Shown here piece after piece: positions 1 to 11,301 of a stretch of DNA of 64,000 nucleotides (positions within the stretch are counted from its first letter, which is position 1; every line of letters begins with the position of its first letter). Made by a program: the position numbers and the translations under genes. Where the stretch lies: contig NC_133534.1 of the NCBI RefSeq assembly GCF_048544455.1, forward strand, positions 122,908,269-122,972,268, read 5' to 3'. This DNA comes from Silene latifolia. Taxonomy: Eukaryota > Streptophyta > Magnoliopsida > Caryophyllales > Caryophyllaceae. Below the pieces are notes generated by a model, which saw nothing but the letters and a program-made list of their open reading frames with translations, made no database searches and was not told where the DNA came from.

Positions 1-891
1 ATTCAAGTTTATTATTGGGTAATTGAAGATTATTGGGTTATTATTGGGAGATTGACAACCTTCCATCAATCATCAATTTCTTCTATTATTCTTTGCATTA
101 TTATTTTGGAATCTCCATAGGTATAATTCTCTTAATCCCTTCTTAATTATTGTTAATTACTTTCATTTATTCATCATGTTTCATTATGTTAGTATGATTG
201 ACAACCTTATTAACATGTTAAACTTGATCATTAGTAAGTAGTTACTTAGCTAGGATTAATGGGTAATTAGGGGAAACCAACATGGGGAATGATTCATGCT
301 TAAATTAATATGCTTTCATGGTTTATTTGCTTGCTTGTTTTGATCTCAACTCATGCACATGTTATTTTTGATGAAATGCTAAGCCTATGAATCCTTGCAT
401 TTACTACCATCTCATTAGACCATTAGACCATAACCCAACTCGAGTCTCATTAGACCATGCATGTTGTTGAGTAGGGAAGACTAAGTCGACTTGTAGGTGT
501 TGTACAATCTAATCGATTCGGCTCCGGGACCCAAACTTTCCTAGGATTGTAAGATATAACCCAACTCAATCCATCACAACAATAATTGCTTGCTTATAAT
601 TTGAGAACATGTTTGTATGATCAATTCCCATGATTCCCCTATGACCCCATGATATCCTAGCATTTTTAATCAATTGTTTACATCTTTCCTTTTGTTGCTT
701 GTTTATTGCTTCTATTAGATTAGAATCATCAACCCATTATAATTGTGACAACCCCAAGCATAACCATAATTAGATTGAATAATTTGAGTAACCACCGTCC
801 CATGGATCGACCTCGACTTACCGCTAACTAGTTGTATGTTGAGTATTATAAATGTGTTTGATTGGATGAGTGACGACATCGTTCCACATCA
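1..891 (+). repeat. Athila-type LTR, 3' part, plus orientation (window starts inside it)
   Basis: The sequence parallels the last half of the Ath-C LTR: the TTATTGGGTAATTGAAGATT region near the start, the GATTCGGCTCCGGGACCCAA block around 508-530 and the CCCATGGATCGACCTCGACT block at about 798-817. The Ath-C LTR ends GTCGCATCA; here the corresponding end is CCACATCA at 891, followed at once by minus-strand ORF1 coding sequence of Ath-A. The LTR is therefore the right end of an element, or a solo LTR, inserted in Ath-A. Its left end and first TSD copy lie outside the window; the expected second TSD copy would be CTAAT at 892-896. No coding sequence is present. Confidence 0.85.
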
Positions 892-1513
892 CTAATAGAG
901 CGCGACTAGCATGATAGTTCTCAAATTTCCTTCCGGAAATCGCCTCCCAAAGAGGGTCGGGGTCATACTTGCCAACATTCTTGAAATAACTCGGTGAATC
1001 ACTAAGACCCAATGCTTTACCCATTTCCTCAAAGGAGATGCGCCTACTAACATTAGCTAGGCGGAACTCCATGTTTTCCCTGGTCTCTACCTTATTGACT
1101 TTCAAAGAACTCAAGAATTCTAAGGTAAGGGAGGGATATGTCAATTCTTTTGTTGTAAACAATTTCTCCAACCCCATGGCTTTAAAGAAGGCTCTAGTTT
1201 GCTCAAGGACACCTTACTTATCTAAGGCATCTTCATAAATAAACTTGGTGGATAGAAATGATTTTCTAGCAAACTTGGCAAAACTGTCCCTATGGGATTT
1301 GGAAATGAAAATTACCTCCGGATAGTTCGAAAGTTGAGCAATTTCCGGAGTAGTAGATGTTGTTGCTTCCATGGGAGGTTGTTCTTGTTTCACTTCTAAG
1401 TTTGAGCTAGCTACCACCATAGCCAATGAGGCTTTCTTTGCTTGAAGGCTCTTTTGTCTTGTTGAGAGTGCCTTTGCCTTTGGTGCCTTTGTTGCTCCTT
1501 TTGTCTTTACCAT
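892..1513 (-). pseudogene. Ath-A ORF1 (Arabidopsis retrotransposon ORF1-like), interrupted
   Basis: The reading starts at the ATG at 1513 with a Lys/Ala-rich tail (MVKTKGATKAPKAKALS). It then carries the family pattern also seen in the other two ORF1 copies here: YPEVIFISKSHRDSFAKFA, then LTLEFLSSLKV, then MEFRLANVSRRISFEEMGKA and LWEAISGRKFENY. The frame is broken between about 1214 and 1177 (stop and shift) and the gene is cut at 891/892 by an inserted LTR, so the C-terminal half is missing. This matches the Athila ORF1 family of Ty3/gypsy elements, whose function is unknown. The upstream TTG at 1555 was not chosen because the ATG at 1513 aligns with the ATG start of the Ath-C copy. Confidence 0.8.
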
Positions 1514-2558
1514 TGATGCTTGAACCAAGAAAAGAGTAAAAATCTTCAATTTCAAAGTGTACCCAAATCGATTTTAAGATGAAAGGCTTTGCCTTTATAA
1601 ATTCAAAAATCGACTCAAAGGTTGAAGATTTTGTTGCTTGGTTTGATTTTTGTTGAAAGAGGAGTGATTAATTTTTGTTAAAAGGATGTTTTGATTTGAT
1701 TTTGATGAATGTATTTGAGGAAATCTTGTTTTTGTGATGGAGAGGATGAGGGTTTTGAGTATTGGGGTTTACGGGTAGTGTTTGGAATAAAGGAATGAAG
1801 AAATGAATGTGGGAGGGGGTTTATAATGAACCCGAAATATTTGAAATGTAGGGGGAAGAGGCGGCTTTCCTTCGGGACGCCCAGATTCTGTCTGTTCTGG
1901 GTTGGGAAATTCTCGCCTAAAGATGGGCGGATTCTAGCAAAGACGGGCGGATTTAAAAATGCGGGACGAGCGTCTTTCAGAGAAGACGGGCGGATTCCTT
2001 TCCAGGGATTTTTCTTGTTTTTCTCAGCCAAAAAGACGGGCGTCTTCCCTTGCAGGACGGGCGTTTTTCTGAGGACGGGCGGATTGTTTGCAGGACGCCC
2101 GTATTTGCTAAAAGTCCCAAAATTTCAAAAGTTCAGCTCATGAAGGACGGGTGGATTCAGACCAAGACGCCCGGGTTGCTTGAGGACGGGCGGATTCTCT
2201 TGAAACCGCTCGGATTCTACCCGTTTTACCCGGATTCAGTTCCATTCGTGTACCTTGCATATACTTTGTCATTTTTCATTCTTCAAAATCTCGTGTTCTT
2301 CATTATGGGGGCACTACTAAGGCATGGATAGCCTAGGCAATTGCTATCCCCACATTAAGCTAAAGCACTACACATTAATTGAAATCATTAGTCCCTCCCT
2401 CACTTCTCTCAAAAATGATAATTATCTTGATCAAGGCATAAAAATCCAAAAATGACAAAAATGCAATATGAGAATTAAAATGCGAGTTAGGGATTTAGAA
2501 ATATTTACAAATGGTGGTTTAGGGAGGACTCCACGAAACTCTCATTCTTGATGAGATG
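1514..2558 (-). other. Ath-A spacer between protease and ORF1, with motif cluster and internal TATA
   Basis: This stretch takes the place where an autonomous Athila would carry pol, yet it has no pol motif. Reading on the minus strand, it first holds an inverted repeat (GGATAGC ... GCTATCC at about 2327-2350) beside a G-rich run. Next come about ten copies of a 12-14 bp CpG-rich motif (variants of GACGGGCGGATT) between about 1875 and 2222. Then comes a TATA-like TATAAACCCCC at about 1825, about 305 bp before the ORF1 ATG. A short open frame over the cluster (2031-1678) looks like a by-product of the repeats. Confidence 0.6.
1820..1825 (-). promoter_or_regulatory. Candidate internal TATA box upstream of Ath-A ORF1
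   Basis: Minus-strand TATAAA followed by CCCCCT, like the LTR TATA (TATAAATACCCC). It follows the motif cluster in the same order as in the LTR. Position suggests an internal promoter for ORF1; there is no expression evidence. Confidence 0.4.
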
Positions 2559-5356
2559 TCAAGGGGGCATGTCCAAGGTGTTGTTGATGTTGCTCAACAC
2601 CTTGAAAAAGTAATCAAAAGCTTGTTCATTGTCGTGATAAAGTTCTTCAATAGATCTTTGCCCTTGTTGTCGGTCTTGATCGATAGCATTACCAATATAG
2701 GGATTGAAAATCCCTTCAAACTCATCGTCCCAAAGACCACACACTTCATCTACTTGATCACTAAAGATCTCTTGAGTTAATAGAGACAACTCTCCCATTA
2801 TCTTGTCTTGGCCAATGAGGCCATCTTCTTCATTACTTGACTTTGGTGAGCTTTGCAAGCTCTCTTTGTTACAATTCACTTGCTCTTTGAATGGAGCATC
2901 TTCAATTTTCTTCTTCCATTGGAGTTCCGACTTCTTCCTATCATCCTTCTGGCTATAATGATCAATCATAAAACATGGTTCATGCAAACGGGGAGCTCTC
3001 ATAGTCTTGTCAAGATTGAAAGTTATACTCTCATCTCTCACTTCTAGAGTAAGCTCTCCATCTTTCATATCAATCACCGCACTCACGGTGTGTAAGAAAG
3101 GTCTTCCTAGAATGATTGGAATGTTAGAATCTTCTTCCATATCAACAATGACAAAGTCCACCGGGATGAAAAATTTCCCAATCCGCACGGGAACATCTTC
3201 CCATATCCCTAATGGTGTCTTCGTCGATCTATCGGCCATTTGGAGTGTAACATTGGTGCATTTAAGCTCTCCCATCCCCAACCTTTTACTCACCGAGTAC
3301 GGCATAACACTCACACTAGCCCCTAGATCACATAAGGCTTTGTTGATCGTGGTGTCGCCAATGGTACACGGTATTGAGAAGCTTCCCGGATCCTTGAGTT
3401 TTGGAGGTGAACTCCCTTGAAGTATTGCACTACTCACCTTAGTGAAGGCGATAGTCTCAAGCTTCCGGATCGACTTCTTCTTTGTGAGGATGTCTTTCAT
3501 GTATTTCGCATAGGCCGGTACGTGATTGATTAATTCCGTGAAAGGAATTGAGACTTCCAAATTCTTCACAATTTCCATAAATTTTCCAAGTTGGTCATCA
3601 AATTTGGGCTTGGCTTGACAACTTGGAAAAGGAAGTCTAATCACAATGGGCTCCTTCTCCTTGACCTTGTCTTCATTTTTCTTTGAAATTTCTTCTTTTG
3701 ATGGTTCTCCATCTTTGGAGTTTTGCACAATTTCTCCCTTGTCACTAGCTTCCACAACCTCATCCTCAACTTGCTTCTTCGGTGCTTCATACCTTGTACC
3801 ACTTCTCAAGTGAATGGCACTAACCGTTTAATGTCTTGGAGGATTACTTTGAGGTGGTAATTGCCTCTTTTGTCTTTGTGAGCTTGAAGATGCTAGTTGA
3901 GTCAATTGGGTTTCCAACATTTTGGTGTGAGCTAGAATGTTGTTTATGGTGGTTTCCTTTGCTTGACTATCTTTTTGCATTTGAGTGAAAAATTCTTGTT
4001 GATTCTTTTGCATTTGAAGGACCGCTTTTTGAACATCAAAACCTTGGTCATTTTGTTGATTGTATGAAGATTGATTTTGGTAACCTTGGTTTTGGTTGTA
4101 AAAGGGTCTTTGATTTTTGTTTCTCATGGGAGGTGGGGTGTATGTTGTTTGAGGGTTTTGAACATTTTGGCTTTTGTATGAGAGATTTGGATGGAATTTG
4201 GTGTTTTCATTGTCATAGTTAGAATAAGGGGTACCACTCTTGTATGCTTGGAAAGCATTCACTTGTTCATTTGACCCCTACATTCACTTGGGTCATGTCC
4301 CAAAGTTCCACAATTCTCACATATCCCACTTGGGATTGATGAAGATGCTGTCATGGCATTAACATGATACTTTGGTGATTTTGAGGCATCTACAAGTCTA
4401 GCCATAGCCTTTTCAAACTTGAAATTGATGGTATCAATGTGAGCACTAAGTTGAGCACCCAATTGAGTAACGGAGTCCACTTCATGCTTTCCTCCTCTAG
4501 TAGCCTTGCGAGGTCTACTATATTGTGAGTTATGGACCGCCATTTCCTCAATTTTGTTCCAAGTTTGATTGTCATCAACTTCGGTGAACATTCCATTCGA
4601 TCCCATGTTGAGAATGTTCCTTGAATCTTCATATAGACCGTTCCAAAATTGTTGTACCAAGAACCAGTCGCTAAGTCCATGGTGAGGACATGAGCGACAA
4701 ATTCCTTTGAACCGCTCCCAAGCTTCATACAAAGATTCTTCATCCCTTTGCTTAAAACCCGTAATTTGAGCTATTAGCATGTTAGTCTTTTCCGGTGGGT
4801 AGAATTTTTTGTAGAAAGCTAGAGCCAACTTCTTCCAAGAATCAATTCCGAGAGTGGCCTTATCGAGGCCCTTCAACCATTGTTTCGCGGTGCCAATTAG
4901 AGAAAACGGAAATAAGACCCATCGAATTTGGTCTTGAGTTACACCGGTTTAAGAAATCGCATCACAATAGTCACAAAAGGTCTCCATATGAGAGTGAGGG
5001 TCATTACTAGGCATCCCCCCAAATTGGCTCCTTTCGACTAATTGGATAAATGCGGATTTGGCAATGAAATTTCCGGTTAGATGTTGTGGTGTGGGAGTAC
5101 CATTGGGTAGGTTCTCCTCGATGGGTACGGAATGTGATGAAAACTTAGGTATTGTGGGTTGATTTTGTGTTGTATTTTGTGTTGTGTTCTCCTCACCTTC
5201 TCTTGCAAAAGGATTGATGAACTCAATAGTTGGTTGAATATCTACAACCTCACTAATACCTCTCAAATTTCTCCTAGCAAGTCTTCTATTGGTTGTCAAA
5301 GTTCTTTCAATTTCACGATCAAAAGGTAACAAATCACCTTGTGACCTTCTAGACAT
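2559..5356 (-). pseudogene. Ath-A gag-protease, broken by frameshifts and a stop
   Basis: Gag starts at the ATG at 5356 (MSRRSQGDLLPFDREIERTL). The capsid-type retrotransposon gag domain follows (LALAFYKKFYPPEKTN, SLYEAWERFKGICRSCPHHG, WNGLYEDSRNIL) and then one zinc knuckle, CENCGTLGHDPSEC (CX2CX4HX4C). A Gln/Asn-rich stretch and a coiled-coil-like segment (NQQEFFTQMQKDSQ) come next. The protease reads ALCDLGASVSVMPYSVSKRLG, with the DLGAS active site usual in Athila, and ILGRPFL. Lesions: a frameshift near 4950, a 1-nt shift at 4259-4262, and an in-frame TAA at 3828-3830 just before the LRSG motif. The frame ends at 2559 with no RT after it. Confidence 0.88.
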
Positions 5357-5474
5357 GCAAAATATCAAACAACTCGAAAACAATTAGAAGAAACCTTGAG
5401 GAGTTTTACTTCCTCAAGGCAAAGAAAGACACAACTAATAACAATATAAGAAAATCTAAATCAAGTTAACACCG

Positions 5475-5492
5475 TCCCCGGCAACGGCGCCA
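5475..5492 (-). other. Primer-binding site of Ath-A, complementary to tRNA-Asp
   Basis: On the minus strand the 18 bases read TGGCGCCGTTGCCGGGGA, fully complementary to the 3' end (with CCA) of plant tRNA-Asp(GTC) as I know it. Four bases separate it from the LTR end. This fixes element orientation and LTR border. Athila elements commonly use tRNA-Asp. Confidence 0.9.
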
Positions 5493-5496
5493 TTTT

Positions 5497-7235
5497 TGGT
5501 CGGACTAAATCTTTTCGGTAACTTGTCGTTAGGAGCACCTAGACCAAAACACAATTTATAGCTTCACAAACAACTCTACAATTAGTAAAGAGGCAAGTAA
5601 AGGTCGGATCCCAAGGGACGGGAATTGAAATGAGATTTCTATTGAAACTAGTGGTGTCTTAGGGGTGTCACAATTTGGGTTGATGTAGAAGGTCACTAAA
5701 CTAAATAGCAATGAAAGTAAACAAGCAAGATGAATTGAAAAGGGTTGTAAACAATTGATAAAAAGCACTAGGGTGTCATGGGGTCATAGGGGATTCATGA
5801 GAATTGATCATACAAACATGTTCTCAAATTATAAGCAAGCAATTATTATTGTGATGGATTGAGTTGGGTTATATCTTACAATCCTAGGAAAGTTTGGGTC
5901 CCGGAGCCGAATCGATTAGATTGTACAACACCTACAAGTCGACTTAGTCTTCCCTACTCCACAACATGCATGGTCTAATGAGACTCAAGTTGGTTTATGT
6001 CTTACAAGTCTCATTGAAAAGGTAGGTTATGGGTAAAAAATGCAAGGATTCATAGGCTCGCATTTCATCAAACATAACATGTGCATGAGTTGAGATCAAA
6101 ACAAGCAAGCAAATAAACCATGAAAGCATATTAATTTAAGCATGAATCATTCCCCGTGTTGGTTTCCCCTAATTACCCATTAACCCTAGCTATGGAACTA
6201 CTCACTCATTATCATGTTGAACATGCAAGCAAGGTTGTCAATCATACCAACAAAGTGAAACATGATGAACAAATGAAAGTAATTAGCAATAATTAAAAAG
6301 GGATTAAGAGAATTATACCTACTAATGATTCCAATAATAAAGCAAGGAATAAAAGAAGTACTTGATGCTTGATTGAGAGGTTGTCAATCTCCCAATAATA
6401 ACCCAAATAATCTTCAATTACCCAAAATACAGGATGAACAAAAGAGAGATTAAGGAAATAAAACTTGTATTAAAACTTGATTAATTGTTGATTACAAAAC
6501 TAAAGAGAGATTTGATTGATATTAACTACTCTAAGAATTGATAAGAAGAACATGCTCTTCTAATTAGACTAATGGGGTATTTATAGTGGGGATTAGGTGT
6601 AGGAATTAGGGTTAACTAAGGGCTTAAATGACGATTAAGTCCCTACTTAGGAAAACGCCGGTATTTTCTGAAGGATGGGCATCTTTCTTGAAGTTTGAAG
6701 AAACGAATTTGCGCTGCCTTGGAATCCGTGCGTCTTAGGCTCGGGATGTCCGGATTTCTGTGTCTCTGCCCGGGCGTCTTTGGGAGAAGACGGGCGTCTT
6801 CTGGGGTTGCTGCCCGGGCGTCTTGTAAGGAAGATGCACGGATTGTGAAGGTGGAGGACGGGCGTCTTCTAGGGAAGATGCACGGGTTGTCATGCAGCGT
6901 GCTTTCTTCTTCTTTTCTTCCCTTTTCTTCATACAATCCTTGGGGATTTCCTCGGGGATGCAAGGATCTTTTCTCATCATTGCCCATCTACTATAATATG
7001 TACAAAGGCCTTCTAATCTTGTCTCTCCTTGATGCTTGGTCATTGAATTCAATCAATTTAGTCTCATTTTGCCATGAAAATGCAAGGTTTGCACTCCTTT
7101 CCTACCAAGGACACAAAACCTCAAAGAATATGCAAAACAAAGAACTAAAGACAATAAATGACCCAAATATGCACTAAAAAGCATGGGAATAAGGCTAATT
7201 CGGGGACTAAATATGCTCTAATTATGGTCACATCA
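5497..7235 (-). repeat. Ath-A 5' LTR (about 1.74 kb)
   Basis: On the minus strand the LTR starts TGATGTGACCATAATTAG at 7235 and ends GTCCGACCA at 5497, four bases before the PBS. It shares its start and many internal blocks with the Ath-C LTR (TTTAGTCCCC, CTATAAATACCCC, the GATTCGGCTCCGGGACC block). The U3 part (about 6660-6895) carries a cluster of the CpG-rich GACGGGCGTCTT / CCCGGGCGTCTT motif. A TATA box follows it in minus-strand order. The matching 3' LTR is outside the window, so insertion age cannot be read. Confidence 0.85.
6578..6585 (-). promoter_or_regulatory. TATA box of the Ath-A LTR promoter
   Basis: Minus-strand TATAAATA in CCCCACTATAAATACCCC, the same context as in the Ath-C LTRs. 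It lies just downstream of the CpG-rich motif cluster, as expected at the U3/R border. Confidence 0.65.
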
Positions 7236-7240
7236 AAGAC

Positions 7241-9219
7241 TTGAGTACTTTCGAACCCGAACTTCAGCATTTCCTATTTACAGAAGATCAATCTTTAGTA
7301 GAAGATAATCTCAGTTCCGTAAACCAACCAGTAAAGATGCCGAATATTGCAAGTCATTCGGAGCCTAAAGCATCATCTATTCCTAAGAGTTTCAATCTCC
7401 AGACTGAGGATGGGAATACTTTTGACATCCGTCCATCCTATATCAATCTGGTGGAGAGAAATCTCTTTAGAGGTGTGGTAGGTGAAGACCCGAGGAAGCA
7501 TGTGGAGGTCTTTACGGACTACTGCTCTACTATCCCCGCCACAAAGGGGGTAACTCAAGACAAGATTAAGGAGGTGTTGTTTCTTTTTTCTTTGACTGAC
7601 TCGGCCAGGTAGTGGATGGCTGACTTAGACCATACATTCGCGAGGATCACAGACTGGGAGACACTTGCTCTTGCTTTTTATAAGAGATATTTCCCACCGC
7701 AGCGCACTAATCAGCACAGGGCCAAGATCACTAGTTTCAAGCAGGCACCTGATGAGACTTTCTATGAAGCTTGGTGTCGGTTCAAGAGGTTGGTGAGGTC
7801 TCTTCCTCACCATGGTTTTGATCCGTGGTTTTTGTCCAATCAGTTCTACAATGGGTTGTACGATGATCACAGAGCTATACTTGATGCCTCATCCAACGGA
7901 AGATTTCAAAAGAATACTGATGATGATAAGGGATGGGCGATTATTGAGGAGATGGCGACCCATTGTGCTGAGTATGGGAACCCGAGGGATGGTATTCGAA
8001 CAGTTCACGCAGTTGATAAGGCAGTCGTGGCTCAGCTGGAAGCCATGAATGCTCGTTTTGATAAATTGGAGCTGCATTCTGCTGGGGAGCCTCAAACGGT
8101 CCATTTTCTTACTAGAGGGGAGACCGTCACATGTGGGAGATGTGCGAGCAATGACGGTCATACTACTATTGACTGTCTTACAGAGAAGGAACATGTCCTT
8201 GCTTTTCAACAATACAGGCAAGGAGGGGGCTCCTATTATAATAACCAAGGGACAGTCCATCCCAATTTGAGGTGGACAAGTAAAAATTTGCTCAATCCTA
8301 CTCCTCCACTGCAGCAGCAGCAATCATATGTCCCTCCTTATAAGGCTCAACAAGGCTTTCAAAAGCCTTCTTCCTTTACTACACCTAATCACGGTGCATC
8401 ATCCTCAGGTGGGGTGAGCGAGTTATCTGAGTTGAAGACGATGTTGCAGGCTTTGACAAAGCAATGGCAACTAAGTGACCAACAGAAAGATGCATCCATC
8501 AAATCACTTGAAAATCAAGTTGCCCAGTTAGCCGCGAACCAATCCACGAGGAAGCATGGTCATTTACCGTCACAACCTGATAAGAATCCACATGAGACGG
8601 TGAATTTAATAAATCTGAGAAGCGGTCGTTCATATGAGGGACCGGAATTGTTGAAATCAGACCCGAGGAAGGTAATTACTGCTGATGAACAATGTACTAT
8701 TGATGAAAAAGAGCTGACGACAAAGAAAATACTCGATCGACTGATTTCAGGTGGTCGATCGAGGGAAAAAGCTGAAGAAAGGACTCGATCGAGTGGAATT
8801 TCTGCTCGATCAAGTGACCAGGAAAAAGAACAGCTCGATCGAGTGAACCAAACAGCTCGATCGAGTGATTTTATTGAGGATTCTGCTGGATCGAGTAAAA
8901 TATTTGCTCGATCGAGTGATGTTGCCAAAGAAGACCTCGATCGAGAGCCTGCTAGTGCTCGATTGAGTGAAATATCGCCTGAAAGACCCAGTTCGAGAGG
9001 AAAGAAGTCTCGATCGAAGGATGTAGAGCTTGATCCAGCTGATACGTTGGAAGAGAGGAACAAGGGGCTCGAAATACCCATTACGGTGCCCTTCCTGAGG
9101 CGACTACAGAACACAAAGGCTAATCAACAGTTCGGTAAATTTGCCGAACTCCTGAAAAGCTTGCAAGTCACCGTTCCGTTCGCCGAATTGCTGACACAGG
9201 TACCCTCTTACCTTAATTT
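7241..9219 (+). pseudogene. Ath-B gag, 5'-truncated, in-frame TAG
   Basis: The frame resumes directly after the Ath-A insertion, so the true start is missing. It matches the Ath-A gag in order: INLVERNLFRGVVGEDPRKH, then LALAFYKRYFPPQRTN, FYEAWCRFKRLVRSLPHHG and FYNGLYDDHRAIL. One zinc knuckle follows, CGRCASNDGHTTIDC, with five instead of four residues before the His. Then come a Gln-rich stretch, a coiled-coil-like stretch (LENQVAQLAANQS), LRSGRSYEGP, and a Ser/Arg-rich linker. An in-frame TAG at 7610-7612 splits the capsid domain, and a 1-nt shift at 9220 separates gag from protease. The linker (about 8725-9020) is encoded by about ten copies of the CTCGATCGAG palindrome. Confidence 0.85.
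8727..9022 (+). repeat. Interspersed CTCGATCGAG palindromes inside the Ath-B gag linker
   Basis: About ten copies or near-copies of CTCGATCGAGTGA are spaced 20-50 bp apart (for example near 8731, 8783, 8808, 8831, 8855, 8907, 8936, 8957 and 9010). They stay in the reading frame and encode the repeated LDR / ARSS peptide. Spacers between copies are unrelated, so this is not a simple tandem repeat. Confidence 0.8.
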
Positions 9220-10050
9220 ATGAAAGAAATTTTATCACGTAAGAGGCACATTAACGATCATGAGACGGTAGCTTTGACCGAGGTAGGGACGACCCTAGTT
9301 AAGAATAAGTTACCTCCCAAACAGTCAGACCCGGGTAGTTTCTCAATTCCGTGTCACATTGGTACCCACTTAATTGATAACGCGTTATGCGATCTTGGTG
9401 CTAGCGTGAGTGTCTTACCGTTGTCTCTTTCTAAGAGACTTGGTTTGACCAAGTTTAATTGCACAAATATGATTGTTCATATGGCCGACCGTAGTATATC
9501 ACGGCCTTTAGGTGTCATAGAAGACATACCTGTTAAGATCGGGAGATTCTTTATTCCCGTTGATTTCGTTGTACTTGACATCCCTGAGGACACACATACC
9601 CCTATCATTTTAGGGAGACCATTTTTATTCACTGCCAGTGCAGTGATAGACGTCGGGGGCAAGACATTGACCTTTCAGGTCGGGGACGAGGAATTGATTT
9701 TCCATCGGTCTAAGTTCCGAAGGGCTCCCATGCAAGCTCAACCTTGCAATACCCTCTCTTCTACTGACTCTCCTATTGACACTCCAAATGAATATTTGGA
9801 ACATTGTGCTGCTATCGTGACCCCTCCGCCTCAGATTGAGAGCAAAAATGAGGAAAGTCCGTCTGTATTCCTAGCTACAAGTACAGATGAAAGTATTGCA
9901 GGAGCTGTCAATGGTCATGGTGCAATTACAGTCAGTCAAAGTGGGAGTGATAATGTCAAAGCTGGTGAAAAAGGAATAAGGACGAGGGAGTTTTGCGCGT
10001 ATGTGGACGTCAACTATTCTCCTCCTAATGATTCAAATACAAGCTCCTAG
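9220..10050 (+). pseudogene. Ath-B aspartic protease region
   Basis: This open frame continues the gag in another phase (ATG at 9220 overlaps the gag stop at 9221-9223), so it is a frame-shifted part of the gag-pro polyprotein rather than a gene of its own. It carries DPGSFSIPCHIG, the active-site segment ALCDLGASVSVLPLSLSKRLG, MADRSISRPLG, FFIPVDFVVLD and PIILGRPFL, all shared with Ath-A. A retropepsin of this type would cut the gag polyprotein inside the particle. The tail after about residue 175 is poorly conserved and ends at a TAG. No RT follows. Confidence 0.85.
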
Positions 10051-11301
10051 AGAATGAAGAGGACGGTTAATGTTGCTGAGGTGACGTCCTCCAGTCAGAA
10101 GCCCTCCGAGGGGCTGCTGAATTGCTTTGAGAAGTGAGCGGGGAAATACCCCGTGTAACAAATTGCATAAACAATTTTTTAAATTCCCGTCGGATTTTAT
10201 TTATTGCATTTAATTAGGATAATTAGATTTTAGACATTTTTAGCGTAGTTTAGAAGGCTATAGACTGTTACTATTCATATTTGGTATTTTAGGATATTTT
10301 TGCGAGTGTTTTTATGCAGGTTTAGGGAGATTATACGCAAATTCAAAGGCTTACACGAAGAAAGAGCTCGATCGTGTACTTTTTATACTCGATCGAGTGA
10401 AATTTGTTCGATCGAATGATTCCAGGGTGCTCGATCGAAAGCAGCTAAATAAGGGAGTACTCGATCGAGTATATTTTTACTCGATCGAGTAGATTGCATA
10501 CCAGAGCTCCCGATCGAGTTGTTTAAAATCACTCGATCGAGTGGATTTTCAAGGGCTACGCAGGAAGTGTCTTCTAAACTTCCTATTTCCTTCCTTTATT
10601 TCATTATTTTGTTTATCATTCACTCTTTCCCTTTATTTGTGATAAAACCTCCATTAATCTTGCCCATTTACCAAATCCAACACCTACATTTTGTTCATTG
10701 TTAATTACTCGACATTTGCCCTCTATTTTCCCTTTGATTTTCGCTGTTTTACACGGTCAATTAGAGGCTTTAGGGTTTGCAATTTTTTGATCAAAAATTG
10801 CCCTAATTTGCTTGTTTGTGTCGATTAATTGCCTTTTGTAGGTTCCTTATCATCAAGTAATTAATTCCTTTACTTCTATGCATTTTAATTGTTTTAATTA
10901 TGCCTTTTTTGAAGTAAATTAGGAATTAGGGTTACGGGTATTCATTTTGGGTCGAATATTTCGACTATTATTGTGATTTTATGCCTAATTTGCCTTACTT
11001 GATGATTAATTCCCTTCCCTCATCGCCATTTACATGTTTAATTCGTATTTTATGAGAAATTTGTGATTAGGGTTCATGTTAGTCGAAATTTCCGACTGAT
11101 TTTGGGTTTGTTTCTGCTGTTATTGCTTCAATTGATGCTCATTCCCCTCACCTAACCACTGATTACCTGTTTAAGTTCGAAATTTTGAGGAAGAATTTGG
11201 GAATCATGGGCAGTTCAGTCGAAAATTTCGACTGCTATGGGAATTTGCTGCTGTTAATTTGTTAAATTAATTATCGTTTTCCCCTGCCCTATTTGACTAG
11301 G
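10051..11301 (+). other. Ath-B spacer between protease and ORF1, with a palindrome array
   Basis: No coding motif is visible. The main content is a second group of eight CTCGATCGAG-type palindromes at about 10368-10545 (near 10368, 10390, 10409, 10431, 10460, 10480, 10509 and 10531). The rest is AT-rich leader-like sequence up to the ORF1 ATG. Unlike Ath-A and Ath-C, no convincing TATA box was seen after the array. TTTTGTAGGTTCC near 10836 could be an acceptor-like site, which is speculative. Confidence 0.6.

Larger units (their letters stand above)
892..7235 (-). mobile_element. Ath-A: Athila-like LTR retrotransposon without pol, 3' end cut by an LTR
   Basis: Read on the minus strand the order is 5' LTR (7235-5497), tRNA-Asp PBS (5492-5475), gag and protease (5356-2559), a CpG-rich motif cluster, and ORF1 (from 1513). 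ORF1 is interrupted at 891/892 by the plus-strand LTR, so the 3' LTR is out of view. No reverse transcriptase, RNase H or integrase lies between protease and ORF1: the gap is only about 1 kb and shows none of their motifs. The element sits inside Ath-B, whose gag resumes at 7236. It must have depended on enzymes from a relative. Confidence 0.85.

Noticed and set aside
3007..3420. Plus-strand open frame of 137 codons
   Set aside because: Exact opposite strand of the Ath-A protease, which has clear DLGAS and ILGRPFL motifs.
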